From: Dyella sp. ASV24
GTDB taxonomy: Bacteria > Pseudomonadota > Gammaproteobacteria > Xanthomonadales > Rhodanobacteraceae
DNA: 64,000 bases
Reading direction: 5' to 3'
Assembly (NCBI RefSeq): GCF_016428905.1
Contig: NZ_JAELTQ010000007.1
Location: 20,397-84,396 of the forward strand
Shown: positions 1 through 8,843 of the stretch, in pieces
Layout of the letters: every line of letters begins with the position of its first letter
Numbering within the stretch: the first letter of the stretch is position 1
Program-made: the position numbers and the translations under genes
The notes under the pieces: model-generated
The model's database searches: none
What the model saw: the letters and a program-made list of their open reading frames with translations, nothing else
What the model was told of the DNA's origin: nothing

Positions 1-157
1 TCGATCTTGGTGGGCTGGAGTGTTGCCGTACGAGCCCCGTGGTGCGGTCATCGCCGCTGAGCGCAGCTCATTCCCTTCGGTACGTGGTTCGTCGGATGTC
101 GCTTCCTTAGAGCATGCCATTCGGGAAATTCTCGACGGCGACCCAAGGAGAGGCATC

Positions 158-1009
158 ATGAGTGCACCCGCGACTGTTGTAGCCGTGTCGGACCTCAGTA
201 CCGATGGATCGCGCCGGACGCTCAGGGCGGCGCCCATCTTGCGTTTCGCGGCAAGGGCCTGGCTGGTCGTTGCGGTACTGGGTCAACTGCTGTTCGCGTT
301 CTACGTCGCCGACTTCTACGGGCGCGCGGCTATGCGGGGGCAATGGCAGCAATGGAACGATGTGCTGACCGCCGGGTACATACATGGCGATACCCTGGGC
401 AATTCGGTGCTCGCCGCCCATCTGTTGTGTGCATTGGCGGTGATGCTGAGCGGGGCTGCCCAACTGGTGCCGCTGATCCGACGACGCTGGCCGCGCTTCC
501 ACCGCTGGAATGGCCGCGCCTTCCTGTTATCAGCGGTTATCGCCAGCCTGGGCGGCGTGTACATGATCTGGACGCGCCACGTTACCGGTGGCGATCTGTT
601 GGGGCGCTTGAGCATGAGCCTCAATGCGGTGTTGATCCTCGGCTTCACAGGTCTGGCTTTTCACCATGCTCGCGCCAGGCGCTTTGATGTGCACCGCCGC
701 TGGGCGCTTCGGTTGTTCCTGGCGGTAAGTGGGGTGTGGTTCTTTCGCGTGGGCTTGATGTTCTGGCTCACCGTGAACCAGGGGCCGGTCGGCTTTGATC
801 CCAAGACGTTCACTGGTCCGTTCCTGAGTTTTCTTGGCTTTGCTGAGTATCTGCTGCCGCTGGCGGTGTTGCAGCTCTACTTCATCGCGGAAAAGAGCAA
901 GAGCGCGTACGGCCAGCTTGCGATGGCGGGCGGTCTGGCGCTGTTGACATTGATGATGGCCGTGGGCATCACCGCCGCGTTCGCTTTCCTCTGGCTTCCC
1001 CATCTGTAG
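158..1009 (+). CDS. DUF2306-like multi-pass membrane protein
   Basis: Predicted 283-residue inner-membrane protein. I chose the ATG at 158 because AAGGAG lies at 145-150; the frame is open further upstream but has no ribosome-binding site there. About seven hydrophobic segments are visible, the first near residues 30-52 (AWLVVAVLGQLLFAFYVADF). The short loop between segments carries RRRWPRFHRWNGR, and a later loop has RRFDVHRRWALR. Arg/His-rich loops of this type are typical of the DUF2306 family as I remember it. The molecular function is unknown. It lies 28 bp upstream of a histidine kinase and response regulator on the same strand, so it may be a sensor partner or a target of that pair. 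Family assignment is by motif memory only. Confidence 0.7.
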   Translation: MSAPATVVAVSDLSTDGSRRTLRAAPILRFAARAWLVVAVLGQLLFAFYVADFYGRAAMRGQWQQWNDVLTAGYIHGDTLGNSVLAAHLLCALAVMLSGAAQLVPLIRRRWPRFHRWNGRAFLLSAVIASLGGVYMIWTRHVTGGDLLGRLSMSLNAVLILGFTGLAFHHARARRFDVHRRWALRLFLAVSGVWFFRVGLMFWLTVNQGPVGFDPKTFTGPFLSFLGFAEYLLPLAVLQLYFIAEKSKSAYGQLAMAGGLALLTLMMAVGITAAFAFLWLPHL

Positions 1010-1037
1010 GTCCTTGTGGGAGATTAGCTGCTCGCCC

Positions 1038-2144
1038 ATGCCTGATCATTCTTCGCCAGTGTCCGCATTCCATGTTTACGCAAAGCCGCGTGGTCTCGCC
1101 TTGGTCCTGGGCTGGAAGCGTTTGCTTTTCACTTTGTGTTTCTCGGTTGTTCTGGGGCTGATGCTTATTCCCGGCTGGACCTCCGGCTTGCCGTCACTGT
1201 TGCTGCGCACGGTGACGATCGGGCTGGTGGCCATGCTGACGTTCGGGTTGTTCGAGCAATGGCCTGTGCGCCTGCCGACTTGGCTTGCACGATGGGCCAT
1301 GCAGGTGTTTGGGGTAGCGGTTTCCATTCCGCTGACGGTTTGGCTGATCTACTCGTACAGCACCGAAGCTGGCGCGCCAGCGTTCTGGCATGACAAGGAT
1401 CGCCTGGAAGGTTTCCTCACCCTGAGCATTCTCGGCGTCTTGTTAGCGCCGTGGGTGGCGCTCGGCGCGTTGGTGCGGCAGAAAGATGCGCTGGCACGCC
1501 ATCAGGCGCTGGCGTTCGATCTTGAGCGCAGCGAGCTCGAGCGTCAGGCATTGGATGCGCGCCTGCACTTGCTGCAGGCGCAGGTCGCCCCGCATTTTCT
1601 GTTCAATACGCTGGCCAATGTGCAGGTATTGGTGGATGAAGGTTCGCCGCAGGCTTCCGCCGTGCTGCGCAACCTGATCGCTTATCTACGTGCCGCGGTG
1701 CCGCGACTGGACGAGTCGATCACCACGTTGGGCGAGGAGTTGGAGCTGGTGCGGGCGTACCTGGAATTGATGCATATGCGCATCCCCGATCGCCTGCAGT
1801 TTGCGCTGCACGTAGATGACACCACGCGTTCGCTGCAATGCTCACCCTTGACCTTGCTGACCTTGGTCGAGAACGCGGTGCGACACGGCATCGATCCTAG
1901 TGAAGAGGGCGGGCGCATCGACATCCAGGTGCAACGACGCGGAGATCGCTGCTCGGTACGGGTGAGTGACACCGGCATAGGCCTGCAGGCCGCCAGCAAG
2001 GGGCTGGGTACCGGTCTTTCCACCTTGCGTGAGCGACTGGCCTTGGCTTTCGCTGGCGATGCGAGCCTGAGTATCGGGGAGCAACACCCACACGGCGTGA
2101 TTGCCGAGGTACAGTTCCCGGCCCGCGAGGCAGGCGCCCGATGA
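1038..2144 (+). CDS. LytS/YpdA-type sensor histidine kinase
   Basis: About 368 residues. Four hydrophobic segments in the first ~150 residues form a membrane sensor. They are followed by a linker helix and a His_kinase domain with the phospho-accepting histidine in APHFLFNTLANVQ, the N-box in ENAVRHGIDP, the G1 box in DTGIGL and the G2-like GTGLSTLRERL. Stop and start overlap the following response regulator (ATGA), so the two form a translationally coupled two-component system. The start is uncertain: a TTG at 1014 is also in frame, and the only SD-like run (GTGGGAG, 1016-1022) is far from the ATG at 1038. The signal sensed cannot be read from the sequence. Kinases of this family normally pair with LytTR regulators, as here. 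Confidence 0.88.
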   Translation: MPDHSSPVSAFHVYAKPRGLALVLGWKRLLFTLCFSVVLGLMLIPGWTSGLPSLLLRTVTIGLVAMLTFGLFEQWPVRLPTWLARWAMQVFGVAVSIPLTVWLIYSYSTEAGAPAFWHDKDRLEGFLTLSILGVLLAPWVALGALVRQKDALARHQALAFDLERSELERQALDARLHLLQAQVAPHFLFNTLANVQVLVDEGSPQASAVLRNLIAYLRAAVPRLDESITTLGEELELVRAYLELMHMRIPDRLQFALHVDDTTRSLQCSPLTLLTLVENAVRHGIDPSEEGGRIDIQVQRRGDRCSVRVSDTGIGLQAASKGLGTGLSTLRERLALAFAGDASLSIGEQHPHGVIAEVQFPAREAGAR

Positions 2145-2914
2145 CCACCGCACTGATCGCCGATGACGAACCCCTGCTGCGCGGTGCGTTGGCGCAGATG
2201 CTAGGACAGGTGTGGCCCGAGTTGGAGATCGCCGCGCAGGCGCGCAATGGCAATGAAGCGATCAAGCTGTTTGATGCCATTCAACCGGATATCTGCTTTC
2301 TCGATGTGCACATGCCGGGAGTTTCCGGCATCGACGTGGCCCATCACGTCGGGCGACGCGCGCATGTGGTTTTTGTCACCGCGTATGACAAGTACGCCGT
2401 GCAAGCGTTTGCGCAGGGTGTTCTCGATTACCTGGTCAAGCCCGTGGAGTCGGCACGGCTGGCCGAGACGGTGGCGCGGCTGCAGGAGCGCTTGCGCATG
2501 GCGCAGCCGGTATCGAATACGGAAACGTTGTTGCGTGAACTGGCCAATCAGCTTGAGCGCCGGAGTGCGCCCACCCCATTGCGCTGGATACGCGCACAAG
2601 TCGGGCAGACCCTGCGGCTGATTTCGGTAGACGACATTGACTACCTTCGTTCGGAAGCGAAGTACACGTTGATCGCCTGGCATGGCGAGGCAGGGCAATC
2701 GGGCGAAGCGTTGATAAGCAGCCCCTTGAAGGAGCTTGTTCCTCAGCTCGACGCCTCGCAGTTTGTGCAGGTGCATCGTTCGGCTGTGGTCAACCTGCGC
2801 GCCATTAGCCACGTCACCCGTGGCGACCACGAAACGGGCACCGTGCACCTCAAAAACCGAAAGGAACAGTTACCGGTCAGCCGCAGCTATCTACATCTAT
2901 TCCGACAGATGTAG
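2141..2914 (+). CDS. LytR/AlgR-type response regulator (REC-LytTR)
   Basis: A 257-residue cytoplasmic transcription regulator. The N-terminal receiver domain has the acidic pair DDE (residues 8-10), phospho-acceptor Asp55 in CFLDVHMPG and the conserved Lys in YLVKPV. A linker leads to a C-terminal LytTR DNA-binding domain from about residue 150, including the segment DDIDYLRSEAKYTLI and the terminal QVHRSAVVNLRAI and LPVSRSYLHLFRQM. It overlaps the kinase gene by 4 bp, so both are made from one transcript. Target promoters are unknown; autoregulation or control of the upstream membrane gene are possibilities only. Confidence 0.92.
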   Translation: MTTALIADDEPLLRGALAQMLGQVWPELEIAAQARNGNEAIKLFDAIQPDICFLDVHMPGVSGIDVAHHVGRRAHVVFVTAYDKYAVQAFAQGVLDYLVKPVESARLAETVARLQERLRMAQPVSNTETLLRELANQLERRSAPTPLRWIRAQVGQTLRLISVDDIDYLRSEAKYTLIAWHGEAGQSGEALISSPLKELVPQLDASQFVQVHRSAVVNLRAISHVTRGDHETGTVHLKNRKEQLPVSRSYLHLFRQM

Positions 2915-3006
2915 AGGATGGCCTGTCTGACCTCGGCATCCGCCGACTAACGGATCGCATCTACATAGCCTGCTGTGGCGAAGACTCGCGTTGTCACTAC
3001 GACATT

Positions 3007-3041
3007 GCGCCGCCGGAGTGGCTCTCCCGCTCCGGCGGCGC
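3007..3041. terminator. GC-rich hairpin between convergent genes
   Basis: Perfect 12-bp stem (3007-3018 with 3030-3041) and an 11-nt loop, lying between the response regulator and the convergent secreted-protein gene. No clear U-tract follows on either strand, so it may be a Rho-assisted or bidirectional terminator. Confidence 0.5.
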
Positions 3042-3061
3042 AAAACGTTGAGGCTTGAGAA

Positions 3062-4348
3062 TCAGGGCAGGGCGTTCACATCCACGTCTGGCTTGTGGTT
3101 CACCGGGGTGCGCGTAAAGGTCTGGCCTGACGGCACGGAGTTGCTGAAGAAGCCGTCATTGCGCAGGTAGAACTGGTTGCCGATGACGCCGCCGGCAAAG
3201 TCGAGGCGCTGGCGGTTGAGACCGGTGGGGTCGACGTCGTAATAGGCGGAGGTGATCTCCGTCCATTGACCATCCGCACCCACCGCCCACTGATTGCCGT
3301 AGCGCGCGGAGCGGCCGATGTAGCCGTGATCGGGGTCGAACGACTCCAGGAATGAATACATACCTTTCAGGTAGGTGGATGTGCCGGGGTACTTCCAGGT
3401 GGCGATGAATTTCCAGTCGCTGCCATCTTTTCGCGCATCGGAATGGTGGTCGTGCGGTGCACGGCTGAACCACGCGGAGAACAGCGTGTTGCCGTTGCCG
3501 TCAGGTTGGGCGCGGGTGATGAAGCGATAGGTTTCGCCGGCCACCCAGGGATAAACCAAGTGACTTTGGCCGCCCGTACCTTCACCGCCGAAGTTGTCGA
3601 CAATGACGTGCGGGCCTTGCTTGACCAGCGTCGTGCTCCCTTGCGTGGGATCCCACACGGAGAACAGCACCCAGCGCTCAGTGGCGGAGACAGTCTGCAT
3701 GCCGAAGTAGCCCACGTTGAAGCCGTCGGCCATGTAGTAGGAGCCGATGGGGTCCTGGCCTTCGGGCACGGTGACTTCGCTATAGAAGTATTCCGTGTTG
3801 GCGGGCACATTGAAGCCCAGGTGCACGGAAGGGCCGCGACGCGACCAGTAGAAGTTGCTGGGATCGTTGGCGAACACCGTGCCCGCCGCGGTGGCGCTGC
3901 CGGCAATCTGCAGGCCAGAGATGTCGCCGAAGTAGCCGCCATCGGTGGAGATGCCTTGCAGGTCGACCTTGACGTAACCCGGCTTGCGGATAGTGAAGCT
4001 GCCCACCGGAATGGTGGGCGGTGCAACGGAAGACAGTTTGACGACGCGGGCCTGATCGCCGATCGATACCTTGATGGCGCTATGGCTGCCGCCGTTGAGC
4101 GCCCCGACCAGGGCAAGGTTCAACTCGCCCGCCTGTTGCACGTCGAAATACACGCTGACCACAGCCTTGGGTGAATCCCAGTTGTGCAGGCCGGTGTCGG
4201 TAATCGTTTCGTCGCCTGCAGGCGACGGGTGGGTGACATAGGCGTTGCCGCCCAGCGGTACGGTGGACGCGGTGTCCTGTGCGGTTGCCGTGCTGGCAAG
4301 CAGGCAAATGCCCATGCTTATCCCCAAGCCTAAAGCCAGGTAGCGCAT
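3062..4348 (-). CDS. Secreted DUF5077/DUF3472-like protein
   Basis: 428 residues from the ATG at 4348, which has AGAGGAG just upstream. An N-terminal signal peptide (MRYLALGLGISMGICLLAST, cleavage near ATAQD) predicts export. The first ~140 mature residues resemble the DUF5077 carbohydrate-binding-like module (VPLGGNAYVTHP, VSVYFDVQQAGELNLAL). The remainder resembles DUF3472 (YYMADGFNVGYFGMQ, RWVLFSVWDP). Proteins with this pair of domains are often predicted to act on or bind carbohydrates, but I know of no proven activity. It is monocistronic with its own promoter-like sequence at 4489-4516. Confidence 0.72.
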   Translation of the reverse strand: MRYLALGLGISMGICLLASTATAQDTASTVPLGGNAYVTHPSPAGDETITDTGLHNWDSPKAVVSVYFDVQQAGELNLALVGALNGGSHSAIKVSIGDQARVVKLSSVAPPTIPVGSFTIRKPGYVKVDLQGISTDGGYFGDISGLQIAGSATAAGTVFANDPSNFYWSRRGPSVHLGFNVPANTEYFYSEVTVPEGQDPIGSYYMADGFNVGYFGMQTVSATERWVLFSVWDPTQGSTTLVKQGPHVIVDNFGGEGTGGQSHLVYPWVAGETYRFITRAQPDGNGNTLFSAWFSRAPHDHHSDARKDGSDWKFIATWKYPGTSTYLKGMYSFLESFDPDHGYIGRSARYGNQWAVGADGQWTEITSAYYDVDPTGLNRQRLDFAGGVIGNQFYLRNDGFFSNSVPSGQTFTRTPVNHKPDVDVNALP

Positions 4349-4488
4349 AACTGCTCCTCTCGGTTGAGATGGTGGTGCAGCGATAAGCCGCCCGGTCATG
4401 GCAAGGCGTGGGCGGCAGGAACCCTGGGTTGCCTTTGGCGACCTTTTGCGAAGGGCCAAATGCAACAAATCGAAAGCATTCGACAGAA

Positions 4489-4516
4489 TTAATAATTAAA
4501 TGAAATGCAATTGCAA
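4489..4516 (-). promoter_or_regulatory. Candidate sigma-70 promoter for the DUF5077/DUF3472 gene
   Basis: Read on the minus strand, TTGCAA (4516-4511) and TATTAA (4494-4489) are separated by 16 bp in a markedly AT-rich patch, about 140 bp upstream of the start codon at 4348. Inferred from sequence only. Confidence 0.4.
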
Positions 4517-4634
4517 GTGCCTGGCGCGCAATTTCGCCCGTCTGGGCGCGCGCATGGGCTGGAATGAGGCAAGGCGGCACGCCCTGGGCTCGGGGTGCGG
4601 CCTGGTCGCGGCATGTGTGATTTTGGTTGCGTGC

Positions 4635-5435
4635 TTACACGTACTGCATCTTGATGGTCATGCCACCGTCGACGACGAAGTGCTGCCCCGTGATGAAGGA
4701 CGACTGTGCTGACAACAGAAACACCGCCAGTGCACCGATGTCCTCAGGAACGCCGACGCGCCCTGCGGGATGCTGCGCGTGGTCGCGACGGCTGAGTGAG
4801 GGCGCATGACGCTCGGCTGGTTTCCGCCATGCGTCGGTGGCGATCCATCCGGGAAGAATGGCATTGACCCGAACATCGGGGCCGGTGCTCACCGCGAGTG
4901 CATGCGTGAAAGCGAGCAGGCCACCCTTGGTCGCGGCATAGGCTTCCGAATCGGCCTCTGATTGCAGTGCGCGCGTGGAGGCGATGTTGATTACCGCACC
5001 TTTGTGTTGTTTCAGGTCGGCCAATGCGTGCTTGCTGCAGAGAAAGGGGCCGGTGAGGTTGGTGGCTAGGTAACGGTTCCAGTGATCGAGCGACAGCGCG
5101 TCAAGCGGACCGGAGTGCGGGTTGGCGATCCCTGCGTTGTTCACCAGTCCGTCGATACGCCCAAAACGTTTGCGTGCGGCTTTTATCCAGCGTCGAACGC
5201 TGGTTTCGCGTGATACATCGAGCACGGCGAACGCTGCGCGCTTGCCTGCATTCCATTCGTCGATGCAGCCCTTGCCGGCTTCCGCATCCAGATCCCCGAT
5301 GAAAACGTTGCCACCCGCACCGAGTACGGCCTGCGCGATGCCGCGACCGATGCCCTGCGCGCCGCCCGTGACAAGGATGGTCTTGCCAGCCAGTGGTGCG
5401 GCGTCGAACGGGGCGATAGAGGGCGTGCTGATCAT
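4635..5435 (-). CDS. SDR-family NAD(P)-dependent oxidoreductase
   Basis: 266 residues from the ATG at 5435. A classical short-chain dehydrogenase: the cofactor-binding TGGAQGIGRGIA lies near residue 20, an acidic residue after the second strand (FIGDLDAEAG) favours NAD(H), the structural NNAGIANPHSG follows, and the active-site pair is in SEAYAATKGG (Tyr-x3-Lys). The length is normal for the family. The substrate cannot be deduced. The ribosome-binding site is weak, and an upstream in-frame ATG at 5480 is less likely because it adds residues before the conserved Rossmann start. It stands alone between the secreted protein and the divergent exopolysaccharide operon. Confidence 0.88.
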   Translation of the reverse strand: MISTPSIAPFDAAPLAGKTILVTGGAQGIGRGIAQAVLGAGGNVFIGDLDAEAGKGCIDEWNAGKRAAFAVLDVSRETSVRRWIKAARKRFGRIDGLVNNAGIANPHSGPLDALSLDHWNRYLATNLTGPFLCSKHALADLKQHKGAVINIASTRALQSEADSEAYAATKGGLLAFTHALAVSTGPDVRVNAILPGWIATDAWRKPAERHAPSLSRRDHAQHPAGRVGVPEDIGALAVFLLSAQSSFITGQHFVVDGGMTIKMQYV

Positions 5436-5788
5436 GGTGGTTGTTCCCGGTGTCAGGCGGTGCGGGCGCATAGCCCGCATAGGCTAAGGCGTGGCGATTG
5501 CATGGGCGAGCGTCACTGATGTGTCGCTGCTGTGTGGACACACCATCGGCCAAACGGCCTAAACCTCAGCGCGGATGCCCGGCGGATTTTCCGCAAGGGT
5601 TTTCGTTGCCGTTGCCGCGCGGGCGTCGACAGGCCTTTGAGCGCCGTGAGTGATTTCACGCATCGAGTTCTTTGGGTGGAATCCATGTGCGGCAAGACAT
5701 AGAACCAATGGTTTTGTCAAGTTTAGAAAGGCCGTGGATATACTCGTAAGTGACGCAGTTCACATTTTTTGTGTGCAGGGGGCCCGCC
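5436..5788. other. 353-bp intergenic region upstream of the exopolysaccharide operon
   Basis: Separates the divergent SDR gene and export lipoprotein. Apart from the promoter-like elements at 5714-5744 I see no gene or repeat. Confidence 0.5.
5714..5744 (+). promoter_or_regulatory. Candidate promoter of the exopolysaccharide operon
   Basis: TTGTCA at 5714-5719 and TATACT at 5739-5744 with a 19-bp spacer, 45 bp upstream of the first ATG. The spacer is longer than optimal, which would suit a weak or activated promoter. Confidence 0.4.
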
Positions 5789-6412
5789 ATGAAAGTACTT
5801 CCTCTGTTGTTCGCTGTTTGCGTATCCGCATTGCTCTCCGCCTGTGCCACAGGCGGTGGCTCGACCGAGGCGCCGAAGATCGACCCGGCCGCCCAGGCGG
5901 TATCCACGTATCGCATCGGCGTTGATGACCAGTTGCAGGTGACGGTCTGGCAGAACCAGGACCTGAGCGTGAGCGTGCCCGTGCGACCGGACGGCAAGAT
6001 CACCGTGCCCTTGATCGGCGACGTGATGGCGGGCGGCAAGACGCCGGAAGAAGTCGCTGCCGAGATCAAGGAAAAGCTTGCCTCGTATGTTCGCGATCCG
6101 CAGGTGGCGGTGATCCTTACTGCGCTGCGCAGCCACGAATACCTGTCCCGCGTGCGCGTGACCGGCGCGGTGCGCCAACCGGTATCGCTTCCTTATCGCC
6201 AGGGTATGACGGTGCTGGATGCCGTACTGGCAGCGGGTGGTACCACGGAATTTGCCGCGCCGGATCGTACTGAGCTGTTTCGGGAAGGCAAGGATGGTGT
6301 GACCACGCCCTACGCCGTGCGCCTGGACAAGGTGCTGCAGAAGGGCGATCTCGACACCAATTACCCGGTGCAACCGGGGGACGTAGTCACTGTGCCGATG
6401 CGGTCGTTCTGA
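5789..6412 (+). CDS. Polysaccharide export lipoprotein (Wza/BexD family)
   Basis: 207 residues from the ATG at 5789, with GCAGGGGG upstream. The signal peptide ends in the lipobox LLSAC, so Cys is predicted to be lipidated. The Poly_export domain starts at YRIGVDDQLQVTVWQNQDLS and continues VRPDGKITVPLIGDVMAGG. A SLBB-like segment follows (VRVTGAVRQPVSLPYRQGMT). Proteins of this family form the outer-membrane exit channel for exopolysaccharide. First gene of a nine-gene same-strand operon. It is shorter than E. coli Wza (about 380 residues) and similar to the short export proteins of EpsE/exosortase-linked clusters. Confidence 0.92.
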   Translation: MKVLPLLFAVCVSALLSACATGGGSTEAPKIDPAAQAVSTYRIGVDDQLQVTVWQNQDLSVSVPVRPDGKITVPLIGDVMAGGKTPEEVAAEIKEKLASYVRDPQVAVILTALRSHEYLSRVRVTGAVRQPVSLPYRQGMTVLDAVLAAGGTTEFAAPDRTELFREGKDGVTTPYAVRLDKVLQKGDLDTNYPVQPGDVVTVPMRSF

Positions 6413-6444
6413 GGCCGCCAGAAGGTTAAGGGGAGGGCATCGCC

Positions 6445-7989
6445 ATGAGCGGAGAACTCAGGCCGATGGCAAGCCTGGTACCAGCGTTGGTTAACGAGGC
6501 GCGTCGCCGCCGACTTGCACTGGGTATCGCGTTTGCTGTGATCGCATTGGCTGCTTTGACGGCCGGCATGTTGTGGCCGCGCAAGTACGTCGCGTCGACG
6601 ACGATCCTTGCTCAGGAAAGCAGCATCATCACGCCGTTGATGGAGGGCGCCGCCGCGCCCACCGCCAACAAGAACCGCGCCAGCATGGCGCGCGACGTGA
6701 TCTTCAGCCGCAAGGTGATGGCCAAGATCCTGGATGCAGGCGGCTGGATGGCCACCAACCCGACGCCGGTGGAGCAGGACCGCATCGCCGAAGGCATCAA
6801 GTCGCGTACGCAGGTGGACATCACGCACGACAACTTGATCACCATCACGTATAGCGACAACAACGCCAGGCGCACCTATGAAGTGGCGCGCTCGTTCGCC
6901 CAGTTGTTCATCAGCGAGAGCCTGGCGTCGAAGCAGCGCGAGAGTCGCGAGGCGTACGAGTTCATCAATAGCCAGGTCGAGGCATACCGCGCCAAGCTCA
7001 CTGATGCGGAAGACAAGCTGAAGGCGTATCGCGACGCTAACGCCGATGCGCGGCCCGGTAATGAAGCCGACACGGCGGCACGCATCAGCCAGTTGCGCAC
7101 GCAGATCGAAACCGCGCGCATGGACATGATGGAGCGTCGTTCGCAGGAGGGTTCGCTGGCCGCGCAACTGAATGGCGAATCCGAAGTGAGTACGGTACAA
7201 ACCACCGGTGGCGTGCTGCAGGCGCAGATCGGCGAGTTGCAGGCGCAGCTCAACCGGCTGCAGCTGACCTATACGGACTCGTACCCGGACGTGGTGCGTG
7301 TTCGGCATCAGATCGAAGATCTAAGGAAGCAGCTCGCCAGCGAAGACCAGCGCGCGCAAGCGGCGAAGGCCTCCGGTACGGCGACGGCCCTGGACAGCAA
7401 CGTCACCTTCAATCCCGCCTATCAAGAGATCAAGACGCAGCTGGCCTCTGCGCGCGCCGCCAGTGCTGCCGCCGGGGCGCGCATGGGTGCGAGCGAATCG
7501 ATGTTGCAATCGGAACTGGACCGCGCTGCGCGCATCGCCAGTTCGGAAAACGTCACGGCGGAACTGACGCGCGATTACAACGTCAATCGCGATGTCTACC
7601 AGGATCTGCTCAAGCGTCGTGAAAACGCGCGCGTGTCGATGAATCTGGATGCCGAGCAGCGTGGTCTGACCTTCCTCGTGCAGAACCCGGCCGTGTTGCC
7701 GTTGACGCCGTCCGGCCTGCGCTTCATGCACTTCGGCATGGCCGGCATGGGGCTGTCCGTACTGCTGCCGCTGGGCCTTCTGTTTGCGCTGGTCTGGTTT
7801 GACCCGCGGGTGCGCTCGGTGTGGCAACTCGAGCAAGCCATTGGCGCGCCGGTGCTGGCCACTATTCCGTTCTATCCCACGCCGGGCGATCGCCGTCGCG
7901 ATCGCATGCGCAACATGACGGTGGCCTTGATCGTGGCTGGCGTGATCGCCGTCTATCTCATTGCCGTGTGGATCCGGCTGAAGGGATGA
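6445..7989 (+). CDS. Exopolysaccharide chain-length determinant (Wzz/GNVR type)
   Basis: 514-residue inner-membrane polysaccharide co-polymerase. RBS GGGGAGGG precedes the ATG at 6445. A first TM segment lies near residues 25-45, followed by a long periplasmic coiled-coil region (about 150-340) with YTDSYPDVVRVRHQIEDLRK, a GNVR-like motif. A second TM segment is near 430-450 (LSVLLPLGLLFALVW) and a further hydrophobic helix sits at the C-terminus. The length and the extra C-terminal helix match the chain-length family found next to exosortase (XrtA) systems. It has no fused kinase domain; the separate kinase-like gene follows 2 bp later. Confidence 0.88.
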   Translation: MSGELRPMASLVPALVNEARRRRLALGIAFAVIALAALTAGMLWPRKYVASTTILAQESSIITPLMEGAAAPTANKNRASMARDVIFSRKVMAKILDAGGWMATNPTPVEQDRIAEGIKSRTQVDITHDNLITITYSDNNARRTYEVARSFAQLFISESLASKQRESREAYEFINSQVEAYRAKLTDAEDKLKAYRDANADARPGNEADTAARISQLRTQIETARMDMMERRSQEGSLAAQLNGESEVSTVQTTGGVLQAQIGELQAQLNRLQLTYTDSYPDVVRVRHQIEDLRKQLASEDQRAQAAKASGTATALDSNVTFNPAYQEIKTQLASARAASAAAGARMGASESMLQSELDRAARIASSENVTAELTRDYNVNRDVYQDLLKRRENARVSMNLDAEQRGLTFLVQNPAVLPLTPSGLRFMHFGMAGMGLSVLLPLGLLFALVWFDPRVRSVWQLEQAIGAPVLATIPFYPTPGDRRRDRMRNMTVALIVAGVIAVYLIAVWIRLKG

Positions 7990-7991
7990 CC

Positions 7992-8771
7992 ATGAAGAAT
8001 CTAGAAGACGACAACATGTCCGACCGCATCAGCGAAGTGTTGGAAGCCGCCGCCCACAGCCTGGAGATGCGTAAATCGTCCAGCCAGTCGATTGCGCGCA
8101 TGCATGAGCAGGGTGGCGCGCTGGCGCCGATCCAGCTGGAACAGCGGCGGATGATCCATCGCGAAGAGTCGGTGCGTCAGCAATCCGATGCCTTCCGCGA
8201 GATCCGCACGCGCTTGCTCGCCATGGGTGGGCACCAGAATTTCGTGACGCTGGTGGTAGCGGTCAGTCCGCACTCGGGTAGCAGCTTTGTGGCGCGCAAT
8301 CTGGCAGCAGCCTTCGCCTTTGATGAAGCCAAGACCAGTCTGCTGGTCGACTGCAATGTGCGCTATCCGAACCAGCACAAGGTGATGGGCGTGGAGCCTG
8401 CGCACGGTGGCCTGAGCGACCTGATGGACCACCCGGCGATTGGCATCGAGTCGATCATCTATCACACGGGCGTACCGCACCTGCGTCTGATTCCTGCGGG
8501 CAAGCCGCGTGAAAGCAGCAGCGAGTACTTCACGTCGCATCGCATGCGCGCGGTCATCGATTCGCTGCGCTCGCGTTACGCTGATCGTTATCTCTTCCTC
8601 GATGGCCCAGCCATCAAGGGAGCTCCCGACGCACGCATCCTCGCCGACCTGGCCGACTTCGTGGTGGTGGTGGCCGGTTATGGGCGCGACACGCCCGGAG
8701 CGATCAGCCAGGCATTGAGTCATTTCGAGCCCAGCAAGCTCGCAGGAGTGGTGTTCAACCAGGCGCCCTAG
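7992..8771 (+). CDS. BY-kinase-like (CpsD/CapB) protein with degenerate P-loop
   Basis: 259 residues from the ATG at 7992, with AAGGGA 5 bp upstream; another ATG at 7986 overlaps the preceding stop. The fold is that of CpsD/EpsG-type tyrosine autokinases: a helix near residue 60 (SDAFREIRTRLLAMG), then VVAVSPHSGSSFVARNLAAA where the Walker A (GxGKS/T) should be, LLVDCNVRYP at Walker A', and RYLFLDGPAI at Walker B. The P-loop Lys is absent (HSGSS), the DxD of Walker A' is reduced to DCN, and there is no C-terminal tyrosine cluster. It probably regulates the chain-length protein without normal autokinase activity, which is inference. Confidence 0.8.
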   Translation: MKNLEDDNMSDRISEVLEAAAHSLEMRKSSSQSIARMHEQGGALAPIQLEQRRMIHREESVRQQSDAFREIRTRLLAMGGHQNFVTLVVAVSPHSGSSFVARNLAAAFAFDEAKTSLLVDCNVRYPNQHKVMGVEPAHGGLSDLMDHPAIGIESIIYHTGVPHLRLIPAGKPRESSSEYFTSHRMRAVIDSLRSRYADRYLFLDGPAIKGAPDARILADLADFVVVVAGYGRDTPGAISQALSHFEPSKLAGVVFNQAP

Positions 8772-8843
8772 ACGGATAGGGAGAGGGAGATGCCGTCCCT
8801 GGAAGGAACGGCGTCCCGAGGGGGAAAGGTCAGAGGAATGGAT

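Noticed and set aside
3443..4174. Long plus-strand frame opposite the DUF5077/DUF3472 gene
   Set aside because: The minus-strand product has a signal peptide, SD and recognisable domains; the plus frame is its antisense shadow.
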